Of a DNA stretch of 64,000 nt, positions 1-7,538 are shown piece after piece; positions within the stretch are counted from its first letter, which is position 1; each line of letters begins with the position of its first letter. Made by a program: the position numbers and the translations under genes. Source of the DNA: [Bacillus] enclensis (lineage in GTDB: Bacteria; Bacillota; Bacilli; Bacillales; Bacillaceae_B); the NCBI RefSeq assembly GCF_001456935.1, contig NZ_KQ758484.1, positions 314,793 through 378,792 on the forward strand, read 5' to 3'. The notes under the pieces are model-generated. The model searched no databases. It saw only the letters and a program-made list of their open reading frames with translations, and had not been told where the DNA came from.

Positions 1-630
1 ATCGGAGCCCTTGATCATATTTTTGACCGTTTCTTCATCAAGGCCGTATTTCGTCAGTTTTTCCTGGTCAAATACCAGATTGGCTTCTTGGATTTCCTGT
101 CCGGAAACCTGAACAGAAGCTACACCGTCAAGACCTTCAAGTCCCGGAATAATGGTCTCTTCAACTGTAGAAGTCAACTGGGCAAGTGACTGATCCTCGT
201 TTGCGACACTCAACGCGATGACCGGAAAAGCGTTCATACTGATTCTTGTCACATCAGGATCCTGGACGCCTTCAGGAAATGAAACTTCGGATAAAGCTTC
301 TTCTACTTCTGTCTTTGCTTCATCCATATCTTTTGAAAATTTGTATTCAATTTGGACGGAAGATGCGTTTTGAAAAGATGAGGAACTCACCACATTCACA
401 CCGTCCAGGTTTTCCAGACGTTTTTCAATCGGTTCAGAGACTTTATCTGCCACATCTTCAGGCGCTGCGCCCGGGTAGACAGTCGTCACACTGACAACCG
501 GTACATTGATATTTGGAAGTGTTTCAAGCTTCATATTAAACCCTGAATATAAGCCTGCCACGATGACGATGATGGTCATCAGCCAAACAGCAAACTTATT
601 CTTAAGCACAAAATTGATTATACTGTTCAC
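1..630 (-). CDS. swrC: RND efflux permease, N-terminal part (SwrC/AcrB type)
   Basis: First 210 residues of an RND-family membrane efflux pump, running off the left edge of the window. One membrane segment near residues 11-29 (FAVWLMTIIVIVAGLYSG) is followed by the periplasmic porter region with the typical stretch LETLPNINVPVVSVTTVYPG. The GTG start at 630 is preceded by an AGAAGGGATG-like ribosome site. In B. subtilis the pump YerP/SwrC (surfactin resistance) lies beside the TetR-type regulator YerO, and the same divergent pairing is seen here. Function as a proton-driven drug or lipopeptide exporter follows from the family; the substrate is inferred from synteny only. Confidence 0.88.
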   Translation of the reverse strand, partial: MNSIINFVLKNKFAVWLMTIIVIVAGLYSGFNMKLETLPNINVPVVSVTTVYPGAAPEDVADKVSEPIEKRLENLDGVNVVSSSSFQNASSVQIEYKFSKDMDEAKTEVEEALSEVSFPEGVQDPDVTRISMNAFPVIALSVANEDQSLAQLTSTVEETIIPGLEGLDGVASVQVSGQEIQEANLVFDQEKLTKYGLDEETVKNMIKGSD

Positions 631-653
631 TCTTTATTCATCCCTTCTCTTTC

Positions 654-753
654 TGACTGACTAGTCATAACATAGACTAATATAACTGACCGTACAGTCA
701 ATAGTCAATACTTGTTAGAAAATAAAGGTTTATTTTTACTGACCAATCGGTCA
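654..753. promoter_or_regulatory. three TetR-type operator palindromes
   Basis: The divergent promoter region holds three 14-bp palindromes of the form TGACY-N4-RGTCA: TGACTGACTAGTCA (654-667), TGACCGTACAGTCA (687-700) and TGACCAATCGGTCA (740-753). Arms and spacing are the same in all three while the four middle bases differ, as expected for binding sites of the TetR-family protein encoded just downstream. They probably control both the efflux gene and the regulator. Binding is inferred. Confidence 0.65.
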
Positions 754-789
754 TAATGTAAATAAGGAGTTTACCGGGGAGAGAAAAGC

Positions 790-1641
790 ATGAAGGAAAA
801 AGAAAAGTTAATCATCGAAACATCCATAAAGTTATTTGCCAGCAAGGGATTCAATGCCACCTCAGTCCAGGAAATCGTCAATGAATGTGACATTTCCAAA
901 GGGGCCTTTTACTTATATTTTAAATCGAAGGAAGCCCTCCTGCTGGCCATCATGAAATATTATTTCGAAATGATCAGAGATCAGGTGGATCTTATCGAGC
1001 ACGAAGACCTGGCGCCATACGAAAAATTCCGCAAGCAGCTCGAGTTCCAGCTCGTGGAAGTCTGGAAACATAAAGAATTCATCATCATGCAGATCAGGGA
1101 AAACGCGATGCCGTTCAACGAAGACATCCACGCCCTGCTTCACCAAATGAAGGTACACACGTATGAATTTTATAAACGCAGGCTGACCGCCATTTACGGA
1201 AAAGAAATCGAACCATATTTCTGGGACCTGTCACTGATTATCCAGGGAATCCTCAAATCGTACCTTGAAGTCGTGATGCTCGATAAGGTCGAAATGGATT
1301 TCCGCTACTTGTCAGAATTTATAATGAAACGTGTGGATGACCTGGTTCACGGCCTCCTCGGAAGCAGAGAAGAACCTGTCCTGTCCACCGAGAAACTGGC
1401 TCCCCTGCTGCAGTCGGCAGAAGCCGGGCCGGTAAATGAAGATATGCTGGTCAACATGATCGATGAACATCTTGAAAGTGTTGAAGACGAAACAGGATTG
1501 GTCTCGCTTGAAGTGATTAAAGAAGAAATATTAAAAGAAGAAACACGGACGGTTGTGATCAAGGGAATGATCGTTAACATAGAAGGTGACCCTTCGCTGC
1601 GCGGATTGGTGGAGAAAATCAGGGAGTATTACGAACTTTAA
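790..1641 (+). CDS. yerO: TetR/AcrR family regulator (YerO-like)
   Basis: A 283-residue repressor-type protein. Residues about 5-52 form a TetR helix-turn-helix (KLIIETSIKLFASKGFNATS, then DISKGAFYLYFKSKEALL). The C-terminal ligand and dimer domain is long for the family, as in B. subtilis YerO, ending in an acidic tail near residues 195-283. ATG start follows a GGGGAGAGAAAAGC leader. It is divergent from the RND efflux gene and shares an intergenic region with three TGACY-N4-RGTCA palindromes, so it most likely represses the pump and itself. Ligand unknown. Confidence 0.85.
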   Translation: MKEKEKLIIETSIKLFASKGFNATSVQEIVNECDISKGAFYLYFKSKEALLLAIMKYYFEMIRDQVDLIEHEDLAPYEKFRKQLEFQLVEVWKHKEFIIMQIRENAMPFNEDIHALLHQMKVHTYEFYKRRLTAIYGKEIEPYFWDLSLIIQGILKSYLEVVMLDKVEMDFRYLSEFIMKRVDDLVHGLLGSREEPVLSTEKLAPLLQSAEAGPVNEDMLVNMIDEHLESVEDETGLVSLEVIKEEILKEETRTVVIKGMIVNIEGDPSLRGLVEKIREYYEL

Positions 1642-1657
1642 GAGCTTCAGGCATGGG

Positions 1658-1683
1658 CCGGGTAGGGATACCCGGTTTTTTGA
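1658..1683 (+). terminator. terminator after yerO
   Basis: Seven-bp stem CCGGGTA (1658-1664) / TACCCGG (1669-1675) with a GGGA loop, followed directly by six T; classical intrinsic terminator 17 bp after the stop codon. Confidence 0.85.
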
Positions 1684-1738
1684 TGGTTTGGGCCCTGAGG
1701 TTGGATTGGAAACCGCCATATTAGAATCATTATTATAA

Positions 1739-1868
1739 GAGCATAAAATCTTGATTTAGAGCATATATTTTCAGATTGGAGCATAAAATCCGGGTTAGGA
1801 GCATAAATTTCCAGTTTGGAGCATAAAATTTGAATTAGGAGCATAAACCCCTGGATGGGAGCATATCT
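1739..1868. repeat. 20-bp pitch word array W1 (GAGCATAAA)
   Basis: Seven copies of a GAGCATAAA-like word whose GCATA starts lie at 1741, 1761, 1781, 1801, 1821, 1841 and 1861, an exact 20-bp pitch. Only the word is kept; the 8-10 bases between copies vary. The array fills the gap between the convergent yerO and DUF1284 genes. Nothing else was recognised in 1684-1998. Function unknown. Confidence 0.9.
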
Positions 1869-1998
1869 TCCTTCCTGCTAATAAAAACAACCATTATCCA
1901 GGTATATCCCTCAATACATTAACCGGACTTGACTAAATCCCAGCTGAATCCATCTAAAAAACCTGCCAAATTCATCACCAATCCAACTCACTTACCCT

Positions 1999-2424
1999 CT
2001 AACCCCCATACTTCTCTTTCAACTCCCTGATCCCTTCCTTGCAGACCCCATATTCAAGCCAGGAACATCCTTCACATAAGTAATCGAGATCATCCGGGTT
2101 CACCTTTTCAACTGTCAGCTGGACAAGGTCTGATTTCATATAGGTCTCCCCGGCTGTTAATCCTAAATGGCTGATTACTTTCCCATCCATCGACAGGACG
2201 TGCCCGTTTGAGTCCTCACTCTTCTCGCATGCTGTCCGGCCCCTGTGCGGACAGGCCTGGCAGGCATCATCGAATCCCTGCAGCACCTGCACCTGAAAAT
2301 CCGAATATTCATCACGGATATCATCAGTGATATCTGACATGACTTTAACAAATCCCTCACTGTACCCCATCCCCCTGAATCCGTGGGTACATAGGAGATG
2401 GTGGCCCCTCAGCTTCCTATTCAT
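1999..2424 (-). CDS. DUF1284 domain protein
   Basis: A 141-residue protein of the DUF1284 family, recognised by the N-terminal KLRGHHLLCTHGFRGMGY signature and conserved cysteines (CQACPHRG, CEGCSW, C-KEG) that may bind metal. The start at 2424 (MNRKLRG) is chosen because AAAGGAGG lies 10 bases before it; an in-frame ATG seven codons upstream precedes that ribosome site. Function of the family is unknown. It is a single gene flanked by the W1 array and a divergent small secreted-protein gene. Confidence 0.85.
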   Translation of the reverse strand: MNRKLRGHHLLCTHGFRGMGYSEGFVKVMSDITDDIRDEYSDFQVQVLQGFDDACQACPHRGRTACEKSEDSNGHVLSMDGKVISHLGLTAGETYMKSDLVQLTVEKVNPDDLDYLCEGCSWLEYGVCKEGIRELKEKYGG

Positions 2425-2496
2425 CCATGCAGCGCCTCCTTTCATATTTTAATAGAGTTCCTTATTCTAATACTAAAAGAAATCCCCATCATTTTC

Positions 2497-2524
2497 TAGA
2501 CACTCCGGTAAAAGCAGTTATAAT
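2497..2524 (+). promoter_or_regulatory. sigma-A type promoter
   Basis: TAGACA (2497-2502), 16-bp spacer, TATAAT (2519-2524), 35 bp before the GTG start of the small gene at 2559. Sequence fit only. Confidence 0.5.
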
Positions 2525-2558
2525 AGATTTAGTCTTGTTTGAGAAGGAGGTTTTGAAG

Positions 2559-2885
2559 GTGAAGAAGTTTGCTCTATTATTTCTGTTAAGCACTATCGTG
2601 TTTTTCTTTCCTATGCAGAATACAGACCGCTATGTATTGATTACAGACGATGAGCAGAGCATAACCGACAACTCCTATATTACAGGAGTCGATGTCATAC
2701 TTTCATCGGTGTCATCTTTGCCGCAGCTTCCTGACATTTTGCTGCCCAAAAAGCCTTCTTTACATTTCAAACAAGCCATCCTCACTTCACTTTCCAATGT
2801 GAACTTATTTGCCATGGTCATTTCGCCTGATTCCGGCGGATTCCTCCATATGGTCATGCACTGTTCGAATTACCTCTCTATCTAA
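2559..2885 (+). CDS. small hypothetical secreted or membrane-anchored protein
   Basis: A 108-residue protein that I do not recognise. The GTG start at 2559 is chosen because GAAGGAGG sits 8 bases upstream. It opens KKFALLFLLSTIVFFFPMQN, a positively charged start plus hydrophobic stretch typical of a signal peptide or anchor, then a moderately polar region with three prolines (LPQLPDILLPKKP). The end contains HMVMHC. A good promoter lies upstream and there is no obvious partner gene. Function not assignable. Confidence 0.6.
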   Translation: MKKFALLFLLSTIVFFFPMQNTDRYVLITDDEQSITDNSYITGVDVILSSVSSLPQLPDILLPKKPSLHFKQAILTSLSNVNLFAMVISPDSGGFLHMVMHCSNYLSI

Positions 2886-2991
2886 ATCTCATACTCAAAT
2901 GAATAGATGATTTATTTTCAACTTCAGTCATTTCTGAGGTTTGTTTGTATTGCCTTAGAAAATTAAATTCCGAGGATAGGAGAGAATTTAA

Positions 2992-3183
2992 TTGAGAGAG
3001 AACAATTATAGTAAAGAGTCGATTATTTGTATCATCACCTGCCTTGCAGGTCTGGCGGCTTTCTTAGCGGCAATTTATTTTTCTTCCATCTTAATGGGAG
3101 AAAGCCTGGATTCCATTTTCCCCGATATTCCTGCGTCGCAGTTGATGAACTGGGATAAGATTGCAAAGATATTCGGCCTCTGA
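2992..3183 (+). CDS. small membrane protein upstream of uppP
   Basis: A 63-residue protein beginning with TTG at 2992, seven bases after AGGAGAG. It has one hydrophobic segment near residues 10-33 (SIICIITCLAGLAAFLAAIY) and a polar tail ending KIAKIFGL. It ends 59 bp before uppP in the same direction, so the two may be co-transcribed. I do not recognise a family; a role linked to undecaprenyl phosphate recycling would be guesswork. Confidence 0.5.
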   Translation: MRENNYSKESIICIITCLAGLAAFLAAIYFSSILMGESLDSIFPDIPASQLMNWDKIAKIFGL

Positions 3184-3242
3184 CCGCCGCGGGTACAGAG
3201 TTTTATCGCCCCACATTATTTTTTACAGAATGGAGAACAACA

Positions 3243-4079
3243 ATGGATCTATACACATTAATTAAAGCAGTCATCTTAGGACTGGTCGAAGGTCTGACTG
3301 AATTTGCGCCAATCTCATCGACAGGACATATGATCATTGTGGATGACCTGTGGCTGCAGTCAAAGGAATTTCTGGGTAAGTACCCGGCGAATACATTCAA
3401 GGTAGTCATCCAGCTCGGCTCGATATTGGCCGTGATCGTCATCTTCCGGGAACGGTTCATGGATATGCTGGACTTCAAGTCCCGGAGAACAGCGGTTAAA
3501 TCTTCAGGCGATAAACTAAAATTGTCACACATTATTGTCGGCCTGCTTCCGGCAGGTGTGTTAGGTGTCTTATTCGAAGACGTAATCGATGAATATTTAT
3601 TTTCAATAGAGACAGTCCTGATCGGTTTATTCGTCGGCGCGGTATTCATGATCATTGCCGATATGATCAGTTCGAAATACAACTCTGTGAAGGTTGAATC
3701 GGTGGACATGATCACTCACAAGCAGGCGTTGATCGTCGGACTCATCCAATGTCTCGCACTTTGGCCGGGCTTTTCACGGTCGGGTTCTACGATATCGGGC
3801 GGGGTCCTGCTTGGCATGAATCACAGGACGGCAGCAGATTTCACCTTCATCATGGCCGTTCCGATCATGCTCGGGGCAAGCGTGCTGTCTCTCGCAAAGA
3901 ACTGGCAGTACTTTACGATCGATGCCTTTCCTTTCATGGCTGCAGGGTTCATCTCTGCGTTTATTTTCGCGCTTGTTTCGATTAAATTCTTTTTAAAGCT
4001 GATCAACAAAGTGAAATTGATTCCGTTTGCGCTCTACCGCATTTTGCTGGTATTGGTCATTTATGTACTTTATTTCTAA
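3243..4079 (+). CDS. uppP: undecaprenyl-diphosphatase UppP (BacA)
   Basis: A 278-residue multi-pass membrane phosphatase that recycles undecaprenyl diphosphate to undecaprenyl phosphate, the lipid carrier for peptidoglycan and other envelope polymers; overproduction gives bacitracin resistance. Both family motifs are present: EGLTEFAPISSTGH near residues 16-29 and PGFSRSGSTISGG near 175-187. Length is normal. GGAGAA lies just before the ATG. It shares a bidirectional terminator with the convergent putP. Confidence 0.95.
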   Translation: MDLYTLIKAVILGLVEGLTEFAPISSTGHMIIVDDLWLQSKEFLGKYPANTFKVVIQLGSILAVIVIFRERFMDMLDFKSRRTAVKSSGDKLKLSHIIVGLLPAGVLGVLFEDVIDEYLFSIETVLIGLFVGAVFMIIADMISSKYNSVKVESVDMITHKQALIVGLIQCLALWPGFSRSGSTISGGVLLGMNHRTAADFTFIMAVPIMLGASVLSLAKNWQYFTIDAFPFMAAGFISAFIFALVSIKFFLKLINKVKLIPFALYRILLVLVIYVLYF

Positions 4080-4082
4080 AAC

Positions 4083-4118
4083 AGAAAGGCCCGATACCGG
4101 AGTATCGGGCCTTTCTTT
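4083..4118. terminator. bidirectional terminator uppP/putP
   Basis: Fifteen-bp perfect stem, AGAAAGGCCCGATAC (4083-4097) and its complement (4102-4116) around CGGA, with T/A runs on both sides, between two convergent genes. Confidence 0.9.
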
Positions 4119-4126
4119 TATACTGA

Positions 4127-5596
4127 TTAATCTCTTAAACGAGCTTTCACTGTATCGAATTCTTCCTGTACTTCTTTTGAAGGGCCATTGCCGACAAAAC
4201 TGAAGATCATGATTGCAATCGATGCAAAGATGAATCCCGGAAGTAATTCATAGACGTCGAACAGTCCGCCGCTCAGCTGTTTCCAGATGATGACGGTTGC
4301 TGCACCTGTCAGCATACCTGCAAGCGCACCATTACGCGTCATGCGTTTCCAGAACAAGCTGAAGATGACAACCGGTCCGAATGCGGCACCGAATCCTGCC
4401 CATGCATAACTTACAAGCTCCAATACTTTACTGTCACGGTCATATCCAAGGAAGATGGCGATGATCGCGATGACCACAACTGAAATACGGCCGACGAGAA
4501 CTTCTTCTTTCTGACTTGCATCTTTTCGGAAGATTGCAGAATAGAAATCCTGAGCCAGTGCACTTGAAGAAACAAGCAGCTGTGAATCCACTGTGCTCAT
4601 GATCGCAGAAAGGATTGCCGCCAGTAAGAATCCTGCTACCCAAGGGTTGAACAGAACTTGGGAGAACATGATGAATACTGTTTCTGAGTTCTCAAGCGGT
4701 GAATCTGCAAAGTAAGCGATACCTGAGAATCCGACGAAGATTGCTCCGAATAGGGAAACAATCATCCACACCATACCGATCAGGCGTGCTTTTGGAATTT
4801 CCCTTGTTGATTTAATCCCCATAAAACGGACGATGATATGAGGCTGTCCAAAGTATCCAAGACCCCATGCCAATAGTGAAACGACACCTACAAATGTAGC
4901 GCCGGTGTAGATATTAAGATAAGACGTATCGATGGCTCCGACAGCACTTACTGTTTCACTCCAGCCGCCGAGCTCATTGATTGCAACAATCGGGATGATG
5001 ATCAATGCAAGGAACATCAGGATCCCCTGGATAAAGTCCGTCCAGCTCGCTGCGAGGAATCCGCCGAAGAATGTGTAAGACAAGATGACTGCAGCACCTA
5101 CCCATAATGCCAAACGGTAATCCATATTAAATGATTGTTCTAATAAGATTGCTCCACCTACTAAGCTTGATGAAGTGTAAAAGGTGAAGAAAATGAGAAT
5201 GATTATTGCAGAAAACACTCGAAGTATTTTGCTTTTATCGTGGAAACGATTTTCAAAGAAATCAGGAACGGTGATTGAATCGTTCGCTACTTCCGTATAA
5301 ACCCTGAATGGTTTCGCAACGAATTGCCAGTTCAAGTATGCACCCACAGCCAGCCCGATTGCCAGCCAGATGGAACCCATACCGCTTGCGTATACCGCAC
5401 CCGGCAGTCCAAGCATCAACCATCCACTCATGTCCGAGGATCCCGCACTCAGCGCTGCAACTCCCGCGCCCAGTCGTCTTCCTCCCAATACATAATCAGA
5501 TAAATTACTTGTCAATTTAGCGGCCAAATAACCGATGATTAACATACCTACTAAATAAATGATAATCGACGTTAACGTTTCTATATTGATATCCAT
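4127..5596 (-). CDS. putP: sodium/proline symporter PutP
   Basis: A 489-residue solute:sodium symporter. The N-terminal region GGRRLGAGVAALSAGSSDMSGW and the sequence ASWTDFIQGILM are typical of PutP/OpuE-type proline carriers, and about 13 hydrophobic segments are visible. It imports proline as nutrient or osmoprotectant. The ATG at 5596 lies 10 bases after the stop of a 35-residue membrane peptide gene, whose last codons (AAAGGAG) form the ribosome site, so translation is probably coupled. Confidence 0.93.
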   Translation of the reverse strand: MDINIETLTSIIIYLVGMLIIGYLAAKLTSNLSDYVLGGRRLGAGVAALSAGSSDMSGWLMLGLPGAVYASGMGSIWLAIGLAVGAYLNWQFVAKPFRVYTEVANDSITVPDFFENRFHDKSKILRVFSAIIILIFFTFYTSSSLVGGAILLEQSFNMDYRLALWVGAAVILSYTFFGGFLAASWTDFIQGILMFLALIIIPIVAINELGGWSETVSAVGAIDTSYLNIYTGATFVGVVSLLAWGLGYFGQPHIIVRFMGIKSTREIPKARLIGMVWMIVSLFGAIFVGFSGIAYFADSPLENSETVFIMFSQVLFNPWVAGFLLAAILSAIMSTVDSQLLVSSSALAQDFYSAIFRKDASQKEEVLVGRISVVVIAIIAIFLGYDRDSKVLELVSYAWAGFGAAFGPVVIFSLFWKRMTRNGALAGMLTGAATVIIWKQLSGGLFDVYELLPGFIFASIAIMIFSFVGNGPSKEVQEEFDTVKARLRD

Positions 5597-5606
5597 AGTC
5601 TGTTAT

Positions 5607-5714
5607 CTACTCCTTTGTTTTTTCTGTAAAGAATGTAATGATCGATAAAAGAATCAATAGCGGCATTGGTATGGTCAGCCATAACCACGTTGCCATAGTC
5701 AATTGTTCTCCCAC
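5607..5714 (-). CDS. symporter small accessory-type membrane peptide
   Basis: A 35-residue peptide starting at GTG 5714 with TAAGGAGG about 9 bases upstream. It is one hydrophobic helix, with WLWLTIPMPLLILLSIITFF near residues 10-29, and a charged end TEKTKE. It stops 10 bp before putP and supplies putP's ribosome site. Tiny single-helix peptides in front of sodium symporter genes are known, for example MetS with MetP and others named small accessory proteins; family membership here is inferred from size, topology and position. Confidence 0.75.
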   Translation of the reverse strand: MGEQLTMATWLWLTIPMPLLILLSIITFFTEKTKE

Positions 5715-5979
5715 GCAGCAACAACCTCCTTATACATATTTTTGTATTTTTTATACACAATAAATCTCTTCTGCAATAACCTTCTCCGATGTAGACACAG
5801 GAATTATCATAACATAACACAGAAAAAATAAAAGTCCGGTATTCAAAAAACGAGGATGTTAATGAATAAATATACATTAAATATCCATTTTAAACACAAA
5901 TATAAAGTATTACTCGATATTTATTCATCAAAAATTATTTAAATTTATTTTAAAGAGACCATGACATTTTTCCTGTTTT

Positions 5980-6543
5980 TTAGAAAGAAAGACCGATTTG
6001 ATAGGCTTCTTCCATAGTTTTTTCATAATCGAATTTTTTATCCTCATCACTCGTGTCGAAAAAGAATTTTGTTTCTGAACTCATTATGCCCATTTTTTTT
6101 GAAATACCATGAATAAGTTGGTGTTTTAAAGCGTTATCATGTCCGCTTGAAGTAAATTCCTGCTCGGTGTCGCCGGCAAGTCCCAGCCAGAGCACTTTGT
6201 CCGCACGGAATTTAGAAGGAGAAGGGTAGAAGAATACTCTATCTATATACCCTTTTAATATGGCCGGTAAACCTCCCCACCATATCGGAAAGATAAAGAC
6301 GTAAGCATCATAACGTTTTAGCCTTTTCCTTTCACTTTCCACCACATGTGTCGCCCGCGTTTTAACGGGGTTCCCCCATCCGGGCTCATCTTTTTCCTTT
6401 AGCACTGGATCGAATTCTTCCCTGTAGAGATCCAATACTGTCGCTTTGTGCCCCTTTTCCTGCAAACCTTCCTGAAAATGCTTGGCAATCGAGAACGTCA
6501 ATGAATTTGTTCTGGGATGTGAAATAATGATCAATACTTTCAA
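5980..6543 (-). CDS. flavodoxin-fold NAD(P)H-dependent oxidoreductase
   Basis: A 187-residue protein of the NAD(P)H:quinone oxidoreductase / Flavodoxin_2 family (KefF, YwrO, MdaB type). It starts KVLIIISHPRTNSLTFSIAK with the SHPR-NS FMN-binding start, and has the FIFPIWWGGLPAILKGYIDR core. Expected role is two-electron reduction of quinones or nitro compounds with FMN. TTG at 6543 is the likely start because GAGGTGATATT precedes it. The gene stands alone; its electron acceptor cannot be told from sequence. Confidence 0.85.
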   Translation of the reverse strand: MKVLIIISHPRTNSLTFSIAKHFQEGLQEKGHKATVLDLYREEFDPVLKEKDEPGWGNPVKTRATHVVESERKRLKRYDAYVFIFPIWWGGLPAILKGYIDRVFFYPSPSKFRADKVLWLGLAGDTEQEFTSSGHDNALKHQLIHGISKKMGIMSSETKFFFDTSDEDKKFDYEKTMEEAYQIGLSF

Positions 6544-6677
6544 AATATCACCTCTTAGTTATCAATTGTAACAATAAGGAGGGCTTTTGAAAAAAATTGT
6601 TCGTTCGACCCTCTGACTGAATCGGCCCGAAACAGACAAATATAAAAGACCTGATCCCTATAAGACCAGGTCTTACA

Positions 6678-6878
6678 TCAGTAAACGTCATCATCGAAAA
6701 ATCGTTTGATCTTTTCGATCTCTTCATTGCTCGTTTCTGATGAGATGTACGGATTGTCTTCGGTGACCGGCGTATCAAGATTGGTTTTGATTTCAAAAAA
6801 GGGGCCTTGTGAAGGCTCCGCAATCAGCCGATCATCAAGCTGCTTGAAGTCAGGCAGTTCTTTTTTTCCTTTATCCAT
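6678..6878 (-). CDS. small acidic hypothetical protein (NLDTPV type)
   Basis: A 66-residue protein starting MDKGKKELPDFKQL at 6878, eight bases after GGAGG. It is hydrophilic and acidic and ends KRFFDDDVY. It shares the short pattern N(L/F)DTP(V/I) plus a following polar P-containing stretch with the 70-residue product encoded two genes upstream, so the two may be paralogues. Third gene of a three-gene minus-strand cluster. No known family recognised. Confidence 0.65.
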   Translation of the reverse strand: MDKGKKELPDFKQLDDRLIAEPSQGPFFEIKTNLDTPVTEDNPYISSETSNEEIEKIKRFFDDDVY

Positions 6879-6894
6879 TTCCCCTGCCTCCATT

Positions 6895-7035
6895 TTAATG
6901 AGCTTCCTTCTCTTTTTTATAGGCAATAAGCACAATATCTTCATCGGTTTGGCTGCGCAATTCGCTTTCAATATGCTGTAATTTGTCCAGCGTTTCATCT
7001 GAAAGCTTTGCCACCGGATAATGTTCTGTGTTCAT
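6895..7035 (-). CDS. 46-residue hypothetical protein
   Basis: A short protein MNTEHYPVAKLSDETLDKLQ continuing to KKEKEAH, 46 residues, starting at 7035 with GGAGGAG seven bases upstream. The sequence LSDETLDKLQHIESELRSQ is predicted to be helical and amphipathic. It lies between the two NxDTP-motif genes with gaps of 12 and 16 bp, so the three are one operon. The size and DEDIVLIAYKK end are reminiscent of small uncharacterised Bacillus proteins; function unknown. Confidence 0.65.
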   Translation of the reverse strand: MNTEHYPVAKLSDETLDKLQHIESELRSQTDEDIVLIAYKKEKEAH

Positions 7036-7047
7036 TACGACTCCTCC

Positions 7048-7260
7048 TTATCCATTTTCATTTTGCTGGCCGATTTCTTTCCCGGCAAAATAAATATTCC
7101 CTTCCTCGATCGCCCTCAGTTCATCAACTGATTCCCCGTGGAATGCTTCCTTAAATTCCACAGAAGTATAGCGCCCATCCTTCTCCGGCATGAAGCTTTG
7201 ATATTCCGGATTGATGGGTGTGTCAAAGTTCAGTTCGGTTTCTTTTTTATCTCTTTCCAC
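7048..7260 (-). CDS. small acidic hypothetical protein (NFDTPI type)
   Basis: A 70-residue protein. GTG at 7260 is preferred because GGAGGTGG lies six bases before it; an ATG five codons upstream overlaps that site. Sequence includes TELNFDTPINPEYQSFMPEK and a C-terminal EEGNIYFAGKEIGQ. First gene of the three-gene cluster and related by the NxDTP pattern to the last. No transmembrane segment or known domain. Function unknown. Confidence 0.65.
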   Translation of the reverse strand: MERDKKETELNFDTPINPEYQSFMPEKDGRYTSVEFKEAFHGESVDELRAIEEGNIYFAGKEIGQQNENG

Positions 7261-7328
7261 CTGTACCACCTCCATGTTTTAGTATGAGTTGTGCGGATTC
7301 AAAACATGCAGGGTTGTTTTTCGTCTAG

Positions 7329-7465
7329 CTCTTTTCGCATACTTTGTTGCTTTTGAACTTGGGTATTTACTGATGTCCGTCCACCTGTAGTTTAAACTTG
7401 AATTCGAAAAGAGCACGTCCACGAGCAATATTCAGACTGCCAGCCAATTTACGAAAAGCAACAAA
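7329..7465. repeat. inverted repeat element, about 137 bp
   Basis: TTTGTTGCTTTT (7343-7354) is inverted as AAAAGCAACAAA (7454-7465), and CTCTTTTCG (7329-7337) as CGAAAAGAG (7405-7413). The pairs overlap, so two alternative foldings are possible. Lies upstream of the small-gene operon and downstream of the YebC-family gene. No coding potential; resembles a degenerate miniature inverted-repeat element. Seen once in this window. Confidence 0.55.
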
Positions 7466-7497
7466 CTTTTAAAAAACAGCATCGTCTAAAAAAGCAA

Positions 7498-7529
7498 AAG
7501 AAAAAGCGTATCCCATTAAGGAATACGCT
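7498..7529 (-). terminator. terminator after YebC-family gene
   Basis: Minus-strand stem AGCGTAT (7529-7523) / ATACGCT (7511-7505), then TTTTTCTTTT, directly after the stop of the YebC-family gene. Confidence 0.85.
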
Positions 7530-7538
7530 ACAGGTTAT

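Noticed and set aside
1739-1868. CRISPR array
   Set aside because: Repeats are 8-12 bp on a 20-bp pitch with no 20-40 bp repeat or unique spacer, and no cas genes are present; the same holds for the other word arrays.
3203-3715. Minus-strand frame of 170 codons opposite uppP
   Set aside because: It is the complement of the well-supported uppP gene and has no family match or ribosome site.
5581-5877. 98-codon minus-strand frame over the putP leader
   Set aside because: Overlaps the 35-residue symporter peptide in another frame, starts in AT-rich DNA without a ribosome site, and shows no recognisable features.
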